NCBI GenBank assembly: GCA_015075375.1
Contig: JABTUM010000001.1
Location: 1,173,201-1,237,200, forward strand
DNA: 64,000 nt
DNA from: Planctomycetota bacterium
Lineage (GTDB): Bacteria; Planctomycetota; SZUA-567; H5-PLA8
Reading direction: 5' to 3'
Below the pieces are notes generated by a model. That model was given only the letters and a program-made list of their open reading frames with translations. It made no database searches and had not been told where the DNA came from. The position numbers and the translations under genes are program-made. Below, piece by piece: positions 41,118-49,747 of the stretch (positions within the stretch are counted from its first letter, which is position 1; each line of letters opens with the position of its first letter).

Positions 41118-42281
41118 TTACCACTTCAGCTTTTTGATCCGATCCACTGCTTCAGCCAGACGAGCTTCCGGCACCGTCAAGGTCGCGCGAACGTACCCTT
41201 CGCCCGGCGCGCCGAAACCGTTGCCCGGAACCGTGATGATATGAGCCTCGTCGATCAGCTTCATCGTCGTCTGCGTGCTGGTGTAACCCTGCGGCACGCG
41301 GATCCAGCAGTAGAACGTCGCCTCCGGCGGGCGCACCTTCCAGCCAATCGCCTTCAGCCCGTTACAGAACGTGTCGCGGCGCTGCTTGTACATCGCCATC
41401 AGCGGAGGCACGATCTCGTCGTAGTGCTGCAATGCAACCGTCGCCGCGCGCTGAACCGCGGTGAAAATCCCGCTGTCCACGTTGCTCTTCATGCGGCCCA
41501 GTCCCGCGACCAGTTCGCGGTTGCCGCACGCCCATCCCGCGCGCCAGCCGGTCATGCTGAACGTCTTGGAGCACGAATGGAGTTCCAGCGCCACGTCCTT
41601 GCCGCCGGGAATCTCCAGAATGCTCAAGGCCGGACCGTCGAAGAACATCTCCGTATAGGCTGCGTCTTGAAGAATGATAATCTCGTGCTTCTTCGCGAAC
41701 GCGACGGCTTTCTCGAAGAACGCCTTCGTCGCCAGCTTGCCCGTCGGACTGTTGGGGTAATTCAGCCACAGCACCTTCGCGCGCTTGGCGTCGCGCGGAT
41801 CGATGCGGTCGAAATCGGGGAAGAAATCGTTCTCTTCCGTCAGGTCCATGTAGAGCGGTACGCCCCCGGCGAAGTAGGTCGCGCCGCGGTAGACCGGGTA
41901 ACACGGTTCCGGAACCAGCGTGATGTCGCCGGGATTCACAAACGCGAACGCGAAATTCGCAAGCCCTTCCTTGCTCCCGATCGTCGGGTAGATCTCGGTT
42001 TCGGGATCCAGTTCGACCTTGAAGCGCTTTTTGAAGAACGCCGCGATCTGCTTGCGGAAGGCCGGGTCGCCGTTGTCCAGCGCGTACTGGTGCGTGCTCG
42101 GATCGTCCGCCGCTTCCTTCAACGCGTCGATGATTACTTTGGGCGTCGGCGTATCCGGATCGCCGATGCCCAGATTGATCACATCGTGGCCCGCGGCGAC
42201 GGCAGCCTTCTTGCGCTTGTCGATTTCCGCGAACAGGTACGGAGGCAAATGCTTGAAACGATCGGCGACCGGAAACGGCAT
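41118..42281 (-). CDS. dapL: LL-diaminopimelate aminotransferase-like class I aminotransferase
   Basis: A 387-residue PLP enzyme. Motifs: INLGIGDPDTPTP, YPTIGSKEGLANFAFAFVNPGD, WLNYPNSPTGKLA, ILQDAAYTEM and the PLP-lysine segment SCSKTFSMTGWRAG. These fit the DapL group that makes LL-diaminopimelate directly from tetrahydrodipicolinate for lysine and peptidoglycan synthesis; related aminotransferases are hard to separate by eye. GGGAG lies seven bases before the ATG at 42281. The 64-base gap to the next gene holds a seven-base GC-rich hairpin (41089-41108) without a T tract. Confidence 0.85.
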   Translation of the reverse strand: MPFPVADRFKHLPPYLFAEIDKRKKAAVAAGHDVINLGIGDPDTPTPKVIIDALKEAADDPSTHQYALDNGDPAFRKQIAAFFKKRFKVELDPETEIYPTIGSKEGLANFAFAFVNPGDITLVPEPCYPVYRGATYFAGGVPLYMDLTEENDFFPDFDRIDPRDAKRAKVLWLNYPNSPTGKLATKAFFEKAVAFAKKHEIIILQDAAYTEMFFDGPALSILEIPGGKDVALELHSCSKTFSMTGWRAGWACGNRELVAGLGRMKSNVDSGIFTAVQRAATVALQHYDEIVPPLMAMYKQRRDTFCNGLKAIGWKVRPPEATFYCWIRVPQGYTSTQTTMKLIDEAHIITVPGNGFGAPGEGYVRATLTVPEARLAEAVDRIKKLKW

Positions 42282-42464
42282 GCCACATCTCCCTTCCCAT
42301 GGAGTACGCAACGTGCAGGGCCGGCGGTTGGAGCCCTACTGGAAAGGTAGCAGAGTACGGGGCGCGCCGAGCGTGTCAACGCAAGAGCACGGCGTGGCGA
42401 AAGCGGGAATTGAGCCGTAAACCGCAGACCTAAGCGCCTGCGGATTACGGCCTCGGCGGCTCGA

Positions 42465-43226
42465 TTACTGGCTCAGCATCTTCTTCAGGTTTTGCAGGCA
42501 CTTATCGATGCAATCTATCGGCGGCAGCGCGTAGCTTTCTTGCTCAACGATGTACCATTCGGTCGCGCCGATGGTCTCGCAGAGCGTGAAACACTTCTGC
42601 CAGTCCACATCGCCTTCGCCGATCAGCGCCTTGTCGTTGGTCTTGCTGTACTCCTTTAAGTGCACGGTCAACGCGCGGCCGGGGTACTTTTCGACGAACG
42701 GCACCACGTTGCAGCCCGCGTGCAGCGCGTTCCCGGTGTCCACCTGCATCACGACATCCTTCTTCGTGTTGCCGAAGAACGTATCCCACGGCAGTTCGCC
42801 ATCCAACGGCGTGAACTCGATTGCGTGGTTGTGGTAACCGGTGAGCATCTTGTGAGTTTTCAGCGTGTCCGAAATCTCGTTAAAGAGGCCGGCCGTCCTC
42901 TTCCAGGCATCCTTGCTGTTGCGGAACTCTTCTTTCAAGCCCGGCACGACCAAGAACCGGTTGCCGATGGTCTTGTTGAACTCCACCGACTTCGCCAGTT
43001 CATCGCCTTGTAGCGTCTGGATGCCGATATGAGTGCCGGCGACTTTCAGCTTGTTTTCGTCGAGCAGCTTGCGAATGTCCTGCGCCGAGTGCCCGTAATA
43101 GCCCGCGAACTCGACGCCGGCGTAGCCCATTTGAGCGATCCGCTTCAGCACGCCCGGCAGGTCCGCCTCGGCGTCCTTGCGCACGGAATACAATTGCACG
43201 GCAATCGGAATCGGCTTGCGGGCCAT
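42465..43226 (-). CDS. Sugar phosphate isomerase/epimerase family TIM-barrel protein
   Basis: A 253-residue xylose-isomerase-like barrel. Motifs: IAVQLYSVRKDAEADLPGVLKRIAQMGYAGVEFAGYYG (in two strands), KVAGTHIGIQ, RFLVVPG, MLTGYHNHAIEF, VVMQVDTGNALHAG, RALTVHLKEYSKTND and WYIVEQESYALPPI. The YHNH, D-T-G-N and H-L-K motifs are typical of proteins annotated as sugar phosphate isomerase/epimerase, inosose-type dehydratases among them. GGAG lies seven bases before the ATG. It lies 78 bases after the beta-helix gene on the same strand and may belong with it. Confidence 0.9.
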   Translation of the reverse strand: MARKPIPIAVQLYSVRKDAEADLPGVLKRIAQMGYAGVEFAGYYGHSAQDIRKLLDENKLKVAGTHIGIQTLQGDELAKSVEFNKTIGNRFLVVPGLKEEFRNSKDAWKRTAGLFNEISDTLKTHKMLTGYHNHAIEFTPLDGELPWDTFFGNTKKDVVMQVDTGNALHAGCNVVPFVEKYPGRALTVHLKEYSKTNDKALIGEGDVDWQKCFTLCETIGATEWYIVEQESYALPPIDCIDKCLQNLKKMLSQ

Positions 43227-43304
43227 GTCGATGCTCCTCGGGGGAAAGGGGTTAAGCGACCGTGCGTTAAAGGCTAGCGCGGTCCGGCGCGCGCTCAAGC
43301 ACGC

Positions 43305-46300
43305 TCAGCGCGATTCCGCTTCCGTCGCGAACGGATGGTTCGCTATGGTCCACTTGTCCAGACAAGTACCCGTCTCGCGCGTTTCCACCGTCAACGTGTG
43401 CGAACCCTTCTTCAGTTCGGCCGTGAAGGCCTCGTCTGCCTCGGCCACGCGCACCGCATGCCAGCTCCAGCGCGTTGCACCGGCCCGCACACCCCACACC
43501 TGCCGCGGACCGTCGTCCACGCGAAAATGGAACGAATCGTGCAAGCCGCTGGGTTCCGGCGCGAGGCACCTCGCGCGGATGTGATACACGCCGTCTTCCG
43601 GCACGTCGAAGGCGAATACCAGCTTGCCCTTGGCGGCGTTCGCACCTTCGGCCGGTATCGGCGTATGTACGTAAGCGCCACCCGCGGCAGCAGCGTCTTC
43701 AACCTTCGCCATGCCGCCGGTCATCGTTCCGGATTCGGCTTCCACCTGAAGCTCAAACGGCTTTTCGGGATACACGCGCGCAAAAACGAGGACCGTCGTT
43801 TGAAAGCCCCGGTCGGTGCGGAAGGTCAGCGCCGTGCGGTGATCGCCGACGGGCAAGCCCGCTACCCGCAGCGCCACCGTCTGCGCCGCATCGGCCGTAG
43901 CGGCGGAAGCCGGTTCGGCCGAGAGCCACGCGCTGTCGGTTCGCGCCGACCACGTCGCTCCGGCCGCGCTCGGAATGGTTAGGCTCACCGTTCCGCTCTT
44001 TTGCTGGCGGGAATCGAAGCGCACCAGCGCCGGCGTAGCACGCAGACCATGCGGCCGCTGCGGAATCTCGCGCACCGATCCGCCGAACTCGTAAGCGCCC
44101 ATGTCCGGCGCCTGGCCGGAAAAACCGTCGTTTACGCCCGCCAGGACCTGCCCGGCATCGATCCCCGGGGAACCCTCGGCCAAACTCAGATCGCCACCGG
44201 ACTCGTCCGCGAATTTCGGCTTCTCGCGCACCGCGTGCGCTTCGGCTTCAGGCGCGGCATCGGCTCCTCCGCGCCCAAGCAGGTCGTAATCGAAATCGTT
44301 CTCGGCGTCTTTTAGTTTGTCGTAGATGTCGGTCTCGCTTCCGGATCCGGCGAAGAGATTATTGCGCGCGAATGCGCGGTAGCGCCCGCGGTCCTCTCCG
44401 CTTCCGTAGCCCACGCTACTCAAGCCGCGCCCCGAACCGTAAATCGTGTTGTGCAGGATCACGTCCCGGCCGGTCGAATAGCGTAGCCCGCCGCCCATTT
44501 TGTACGCCGAACCGGTCGCACCGCGCTCGTCGCCCAGGGGTCCGATCACGTTCCGGAAAATATATGCCGGACCTATTCGGCACGGCGCGCAACTGATCCC
44601 GCACAGCGCCAGAGCCAGCCGATTGTTCCAGAAGCGCACGTTGATCTGCCCGCCGTCCAGTTCGACCACGTCGTCGTTGCAGAACGCGAGGTAATTGTCG
44701 TGGATATCGGTATCGCGATACGGGCCGCCGTTCACGAAGCTGTTCTCGATGGATTCGATTGCGTCGTTGAAGCGATGCCCCTCGCTTCCGATGCACTCGT
44801 TGTAGCGGATGACGTGCCGCCCCAGACTGTTCGCGATCACGAACGCCTCCGGCCCCATCGGATGCCCCTGCGCCCAACTGTTGGCGTGTCCGCGCGGAGC
44901 GTGGAGGTAGCAGTGCTCCACCGTCACCGCTTCGCTGCCCATATCGATCTTCACGCCCGCGTGATAATTGATCTTCCGGCCGGCACCGTCCACGCGGCGC
45001 GGATCGGCTTCCGGTCCCGGCTCGCCGACGGTCCCCCAGCCGCGCATCTCGCAGCGACGAATGCGAATGTGCTTGCTGTTGAAGACTCGTACCGCATTGA
45101 CCGTACCGCCCGCGATCGTCGCGTCTTCCACGATCACGTAGCTGGAATTCCTGATCAATACCGCGTCCGGCGCTGCCGTGCCGCCATCCAGTGCCTCCTT
45201 CTGCTGCGGCGCCGGTCGGTAAACGATCCACGCGTCCGGCTTGCCGTGCGCCTCGATGACGAAGGAACTCTTCTGCATGCCAGCGGGCAGTTCCCGCGTT
45301 TCGCCCACGGGCGTCGCTTCGGACCACGTGGCTTTTTCGAAGGTCAAGGCCGGAGTGGGCGCCTGATCGTCCGGATCGGAAAGCGTGAGCTGAATTTCGT
45401 AGCCGCTACCGGCCGATAAATTCAGCAGGCTCCCGCGGAACTCCTGATTCTTACGGTCCGGCACCAGATCCAACCCGTGCTGCCAAGTCTCCGTGCCCTT
45501 GGCGCGATAGGCCACCCGGCACACGGCGTCGCCGTTCCCATCGCCCGCATAGCGCACGTACAAGCCCAGGGACTGAAACGTCGCCACCGCTTCGGCGGCC
45601 ACCAGAACGGACGCATTCGGTGCGCGCGCCGGTTCGGGCTTCGCTACCGCGTCCGGCACGAACGGCTGGAAATCCAGCGCGCGCCCGCTCAGCCAGCCGT
45701 CGTGGCGATCCGCCGCGCCGCGCACGGCGCTTGAGACGCGCAGCTCGTCGAGCGAGCCCAGCAGGCCTCGGCCAATTTCGATCGTACCCGCGCACGGTTT
45801 GAGCTTGCCCTGAGGCGTGTCGCGCTTGCGGTATTTCCATTCGTCCTCAAGCAAGACGCCGTTCACATGGATGGACCAGACTTTTTCGCCCACGGCGCTG
45901 GGATCGTAGCTCCATGCCGCATGCACCCAGCGGCCGTAGGGTAAAAAGGTTTGCGAGCGCAACTGGTACGAACCTTGATCGGTCGTCAGGTCAAAACCGA
46001 ATCCAGCAGACGACCCGCCGCTAAGAAGCAAACAGCGCAGCACACCCTTTACCTCGAGCACCGTCTGCTCCGCATCGTCCCCGCTGTAATCCAGACGCAC
46101 CCAGGCCTCGGCCGTAAAGCCCAATGATGCGTCCCAGGGTTTCTCGAGCGCGCACGTCAGGGCCTGCTTGCCGTCTCCGCGCCAAGCTTGCCCTTGCACG
46201 CCAGTCTCGAACCTTCCGCCCTCGGCCTTCGGCGCGCGAGCATCGGGCGAAGAATCCGCATGGTCGCCGTCGAAATGGAGCAACAAGCGCGTCCGATCAT

Positions 46301-46403
46301 CCGGCTTATACGCTTCGGGCGCGAGAAAATACCCTTCCGCCGCGCATCCGGATCCCAACGAAGCCATCAGAAGGGCGAATACGTTCCAAAATCGAGTTTG
46401 CAT
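43305..46403 (-). CDS. Secreted LamG / right-handed beta-helix / CBM-like protein
   Basis: A 1032-residue exported protein. The signal peptide ends near LLMASLGSGCAAEG, possibly a lipobox. Residues about 40-235 form a LamG/concanavalin-like sandwich (FTAEAWVRLDYSGDD, WVHAAWSYDP, LGSLDELRVS). Residues about 390-720 are a right-handed beta-helix of the pectate-lyase type (RNSSYVIVEDATIAGG, NSKHIRIRRCEMRGWG, NNDVVELDGG-like turns, DVILHNTIYGSG). Near 786-870 a BACON-like domain (SLTIPSAAGATWSA, WLSAEPASA) occurs, and 878-1030 resembles a CBM6/35 sandwich. Probably binds or cleaves a polysaccharide outside the cell. AGGGG precedes the ATG. Confidence 0.87.
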   Translation of the reverse strand: MQTRFWNVFALLMASLGSGCAAEGYFLAPEAYKPDDRTRLLLHFDGDHADSSPDARAPKAEGGRFETGVQGQAWRGDGKQALTCALEKPWDASLGFTAEAWVRLDYSGDDAEQTVLEVKGVLRCLLLSGGSSAGFGFDLTTDQGSYQLRSQTFLPYGRWVHAAWSYDPSAVGEKVWSIHVNGVLLEDEWKYRKRDTPQGKLKPCAGTIEIGRGLLGSLDELRVSSAVRGAADRHDGWLSGRALDFQPFVPDAVAKPEPARAPNASVLVAAEAVATFQSLGLYVRYAGDGNGDAVCRVAYRAKGTETWQHGLDLVPDRKNQEFRGSLLNLSAGSGYEIQLTLSDPDDQAPTPALTFEKATWSEATPVGETRELPAGMQKSSFVIEAHGKPDAWIVYRPAPQQKEALDGGTAAPDAVLIRNSSYVIVEDATIAGGTVNAVRVFNSKHIRIRRCEMRGWGTVGEPGPEADPRRVDGAGRKINYHAGVKIDMGSEAVTVEHCYLHAPRGHANSWAQGHPMGPEAFVIANSLGRHVIRYNECIGSEGHRFNDAIESIENSFVNGGPYRDTDIHDNYLAFCNDDVVELDGGQINVRFWNNRLALALCGISCAPCRIGPAYIFRNVIGPLGDERGATGSAYKMGGGLRYSTGRDVILHNTIYGSGRGLSSVGYGSGEDRGRYRAFARNNLFAGSGSETDIYDKLKDAENDFDYDLLGRGGADAAPEAEAHAVREKPKFADESGGDLSLAEGSPGIDAGQVLAGVNDGFSGQAPDMGAYEFGGSVREIPQRPHGLRATPALVRFDSRQQKSGTVSLTIPSAAGATWSARTDSAWLSAEPASAATADAAQTVALRVAGLPVGDHRTALTFRTDRGFQTTVLVFARVYPEKPFELQVEAESGTMTGGMAKVEDAAAAGGAYVHTPIPAEGANAAKGKLVFAFDVPEDGVYHIRARCLAPEPSGLHDSFHFRVDDGPRQVWGVRAGATRWSWHAVRVAEADEAFTAELKKGSHTLTVETRETGTCLDKWTIANHPFATEAESR

Positions 46404-46598
46404 GCAGAACCCCTGTTGCGGTCGATAGCCCAACCTACGTACACCGCTCCACCCTTTCCAAGCCGTTTCATTACCGAACACCTATCCTACCGTGGCCTCT
46501 CGTTTGCCAACACGGAGTGGTGTACAATCTGGGTCCGCCGTGAACGTGGGAGAACGCCACACGGACCGACGCAGAAAATAACGTGGGGAGGCTTGAGC

Positions 46599-47663
46599 AT
46601 GTGGTGGAAACTGACGCACCTTAAGCGGAGCTACACCGGAGTCGCAGCCATGGGGCTCTTGGCAGCCTTGGCGCAGGCCGGCGAACCGCCGGGCCCGCCT
46701 CCGCCGCCAGGTCCGGACGCCCCGCCCCCGCCGCATCAGGAGATCGATCCGAATCTGCGTGAGCTGGCGCGCAAGCAACGCGCCGGACAGGACCTGACGC
46801 CCGAAGAGCGCGAGAAGCTGCGGCAAGGCATGCAGCAGCTTCGCGAAGGCGGCGGCCCCATGGGCGAACGGCGCATGGGCCCGGGTGGACCCGAAGGCGG
46901 ACCGCCGGGTTTTGCGGGCGGGCGAGGCCAGCCGCATGATCCGATCGCTGGCGTGCTGCGAACCGTCAATGCCGTGGACCGGGCCGCGCTGAGCGCCTAC
47001 CGGGCGCGCTTCGATGCCGGCGAGAAAGAACCGGCCTTAGCGGAGGCCAAGCAGTTCATCGAGGCCGAAGCCAAGCGGCCACAGCGCGATCCGGCGGTCG
47101 CGGGCGTGGCGCGCCTGATCGTGGGGCGCATGGAAAACGACTTGGGTAAAACCGAAGACGCGATCCAGACCTTCCGCACCGTCACCGGACCGGCCGCCGC
47201 GCACGCCTTGCCGCCGCTCCTGGAGCCTTACCAGAAAGATCCGCAAGCCGAACCGATTCTGGCGGCGTACAAGCAACTGCTCGCGATGCAGCCCACTCCT
47301 CTGGACCGCTGCCGGCTCCTGAACGCGCTTCAGGATTGGCTCGAACAACCCGGTGCACGGCGCATGGCGCCCCCCGTGCGCGCGCAGATCCTGAAAGAAG
47401 CCGCGACCACAGTGCCCGTGGAAGAAGCGATGGCCTCGCAAGATGCTTTGGCGAAGGAAGCCGCCGCGCAGATGCCGCCTCCGGGCGGACCGCGCGGCTT
47501 CATGGGAGAAGGCCCGCCCGACGGCCCCCCGCCGCCCGGCGGCCGCGGCGACGGGCTGAAAAAGATGCTGCGCCAGGGCGATAAAAAGGGCGCCATGCGC
47601 GAGGGTGAGATGCGGGAAGGGGACGGCGGACCGCCTCCGGCCGAAGCGGGAATCGATTTCTAA
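46599..47663 (+). CDS. Exported Pro/Gly/Met-rich protein with helical repeats
   Basis: A 354-residue protein. The ATG at 46599 has GGAGG eight bases upstream and starts a signal peptide (GVAAMGLLAALAQAGEP); the open frame before it is not real. Pro-rich and Gly/Met-rich segments (PPGPPPPPGPDAPPPP and GGPMGERRMGPGGPEGG) flank a short helical, TPR-like centre (residues about 120-260: LAEAKQFIEAEAKRPQRDPAVAGVARLIVGRMENDLG). The end is again Gly/Pro-rich. Proteins with this composition are common in planctomycetes and uncharacterised. A strong terminator follows. Confidence 0.78.
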   Translation: MWWKLTHLKRSYTGVAAMGLLAALAQAGEPPGPPPPPGPDAPPPPHQEIDPNLRELARKQRAGQDLTPEEREKLRQGMQQLREGGGPMGERRMGPGGPEGGPPGFAGGRGQPHDPIAGVLRTVNAVDRAALSAYRARFDAGEKEPALAEAKQFIEAEAKRPQRDPAVAGVARLIVGRMENDLGKTEDAIQTFRTVTGPAAAHALPPLLEPYQKDPQAEPILAAYKQLLAMQPTPLDRCRLLNALQDWLEQPGARRMAPPVRAQILKEAATTVPVEEAMASQDALAKEAAAQMPPPGGPRGFMGEGPPDGPPPPGGRGDGLKKMLRQGDKKGAMREGEMREGDGGPPPAEAGIDF

Positions 47664-47689
47664 ATCGATCCGATCAGAACCGATGGCTG

Positions 47690-47724
47690 GCGAATGGCAA
47701 GGCAAGGCCTTGCCATTCGCTTTT
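47690..47724 (+). terminator. Perfect 14-base-stem intrinsic terminator
   Basis: GCGAATGGCAAGGC (47690-47703) pairs fully with GCCTTGCCATTCGC (47707-47720), loop AAG, followed by TTTT. The T run reads into the stop codon of the convergent pilT gene. Confidence 0.9.
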
Positions 47725-48796
47725 AGTGCCCGTCCGTCTCGTGCTCGTACTGCTCGAAGCGCTTTTTATCGATCGCTTTCATGTATGCCTGGTTGCCCGA
47801 GATGACCCCTTCGTCGATCAATTCCTGCAACCGGTCGTCCATGGTAATCATGCCTTCGCCTTTGCCGGCCGACATGAGCTGATTGAGTTTGGCGATCTTG
47901 CCATCGCGGATGGCCGCGGCGATGGCGATATTGCTGACCAGGATCTCCTGCGCCGCAGCGCGGCCCTGCCCGTCTTTCTTGCGGCACAACGTCTGCGACA
48001 CCACGCCTCGCAACGATCCGGCCAGCATCCCGCGAATCATCGGCTGCTGCCCGGGCGGGAACACGTTGACGATACGGTCGATCGTCTTCGCCGCGCTGTT
48101 CGTGTGCAGCGTACCGAAGACCAGCACGCCCATTTCGGCGGCGCTCACCGCCAGCCCGATCGTCTCCAAATCGCGCATTTCGCCGACCAGAATCACATCG
48201 CAGTCTTCGCGCCCCGCCGCGCGCAGCGCCGCTCCGAAGCCCTTGGTGTGGTCGCCCACTTCGCGCTGCGTGATGATCGACTTCTTCGGCGGATGCACAA
48301 ACTCGACCGGCTCTTCGATGGTCAGGATATGCCGCGCCTTGTGCGCGTTAATTTCGTTGATCATCCCCGCCAGCGTCGTCGATTTGCCCGAGCCCGTCGG
48401 ACCCGTGACCAGCACCAGCCCGCTGGTCAGTTCGCAGAAGTCGTAGAGCTTCTTCGGCACGTTGAGCTGTTCGAGCGTCAGGATCTTGGTCGGAATAATG
48501 CGGAAGATCGCACCGTAGCCGCGCTGATGCTTGTAGTAATTCGCGCGGAAGCGGTCTGAAGCGCCCATGGCGTACGCGAAATCGCAGTCGCCTTTTTTCA
48601 CGTACTTCGCCCAGTGGTGCACGGGACAGATTTCCTGCAAATACGCGGTGAGCTGGTCGTGCGTAAGCACACCCTCGTTGGGAATCGCCGCGATGTGCCC
48701 GTGCACCCGGTACTTCGGCGGCTGCCCCTCGGCCAGATGCAGATCGCTGCCCTTGGCTTGTTGCATCAATTGAAAGAGTCGATCAATGGCGGGCAA
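47723..48796 (-). CDS. pilT: PilT-type twitching ATPase
   Basis: A 357-residue secretion/retraction ATPase. It has the N-terminal PAS-like domain (GSDLHLAEGQPPKYRVHG), Walker A GPTGSGKST (132-140), the Asp box HILTIEEPVEF, Walker B VILVGEMRD and an intact His box (FGTLHTNSAAKTIDRIVNVFP), so retraction-type function is plausible. I choose the TTG at 48796, seven bases after GGGGAGG, over the TTG at 48802 that almost touches it. No pilin, pilB or pilC is in the window; the second PilT-like gene lies 1 kb upstream on the same strand. Confidence 0.92.
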   Translation of the reverse strand: MPAIDRLFQLMQQAKGSDLHLAEGQPPKYRVHGHIAAIPNEGVLTHDQLTAYLQEICPVHHWAKYVKKGDCDFAYAMGASDRFRANYYKHQRGYGAIFRIIPTKILTLEQLNVPKKLYDFCELTSGLVLVTGPTGSGKSTTLAGMINEINAHKARHILTIEEPVEFVHPPKKSIITQREVGDHTKGFGAALRAAGREDCDVILVGEMRDLETIGLAVSAAEMGVLVFGTLHTNSAAKTIDRIVNVFPPGQQPMIRGMLAGSLRGVVSQTLCRKKDGQGRAAAQEILVSNIAIAAAIRDGKIAKLNQLMSAGKGEGMITMDDRLQELIDEGVISGNQAYMKAIDKKRFEQYEHETDGH

Positions 48797-48820
48797 GGTC
48801 AATCCTCCCCATTTCGAACC

Positions 48821-49693
48821 CTACGCGTTCTTCGCGCTTTCAAAGCAACCCAAAGCAATCTCCGTCATGGTCCGCGCCAACTGCCAGCGGTCGCCCTCTT
48901 CGACTAGCTTGCCGTCTGGACCGGGAAATACGCGGGCGTAGTTGATGTTCGGCTGCAGCAGCTCCGGACAGAATGGCACGTAATCTCCGGGCTTCGCGTG
49001 CTTCAGGAAGCCTTTGAAGCTGCGCGTCCAGAGCAGCTTGAAGTGCTCGATATACGGACGGTCCTTCCCGTCGCCGAAATCCACCTGCATGCAGCCGCTG
49101 TTCCCGATGCGGCCGTGCATGAAGCGGACGCGCTCGAAGACCGGCGCCAGAAAATCGGCCTTGGGTTCGACGCCGCCGTAGGGCATCTCGAGCCCCGTGT
49201 ACCAGTGGCTGTAGTCGGCGTTGATGCCCAGATCGGGGAAGCGCTTCACGAGTTGCACCGTCCGCCACAGGTCCTGCGTGATCGTCGCGCGGTGCGTCTC
49301 GATGTAGAGCGGGAAATCGTGCTTGGCGCTCGCGTTCAGGATCGCATCGGCCAGCGCGTCGACTTCCGCGTCGTCCTCGATGCCCCAGGCCACGTGCAGC
49401 GTGCTGCAAAGCACGCCTTCGTTCTTCTGGCGCAAAGCCAGCGGTTCGGCATCCCCGGGCTTGTTGATCCGCCCACCGCCAAAGCAGAGCAGGCCCAGGT
49501 CGGCACAGATCTTGGGATCCGCGCCCTGCAGCCCGACGTAACCGGCGGCTTTCAAAGCCGCGTACAGTTCTTTTTTGTCCGCATGCCGCGGCGCCGTGGC
49601 ATGCGGCGGCAGCTCGTTCAACGTGCCCAGATTGAAGCACGGCTTCAGATGCGGCGGAGCCTGCGAGCCGTCGTTCAGTGTCCGGATGGCCAT
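48821..49693 (-). CDS. Xylose-isomerase-like TIM-barrel protein
   Basis: A 290-residue protein. Motifs consistent with the sugar isomerase/epimerase barrel: ALKAAGYVGLQGADP, DLGLLCFGGGRI, FPLYIETHRATITQDLWRTVQLV, LGINADYSHWYTGLEMP, VRFMHGRIGNSGCMQVDFGDG and FCPELLQPNINYARVF. The ETHRAT and DYSHWYTG segments carry the expected metal-ligand Glu, Asp and His. GGGAG precedes the ATG at 49693. It lies between two PilT-type genes without an obvious link to pili; the fourth barrel of this class in the window. Confidence 0.85.
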   Translation of the reverse strand: MAIRTLNDGSQAPPHLKPCFNLGTLNELPPHATAPRHADKKELYAALKAAGYVGLQGADPKICADLGLLCFGGGRINKPGDAEPLALRQKNEGVLCSTLHVAWGIEDDAEVDALADAILNASAKHDFPLYIETHRATITQDLWRTVQLVKRFPDLGINADYSHWYTGLEMPYGGVEPKADFLAPVFERVRFMHGRIGNSGCMQVDFGDGKDRPYIEHFKLLWTRSFKGFLKHAKPGDYVPFCPELLQPNINYARVFPGPDGKLVEEGDRWQLARTMTEIALGCFESAKNA

Positions 49694-49747
49694 AACCACT
49701 CCCTATTGAGCAACGCGACGGACCCTAGCCCGGGCATCGTCGACCGC

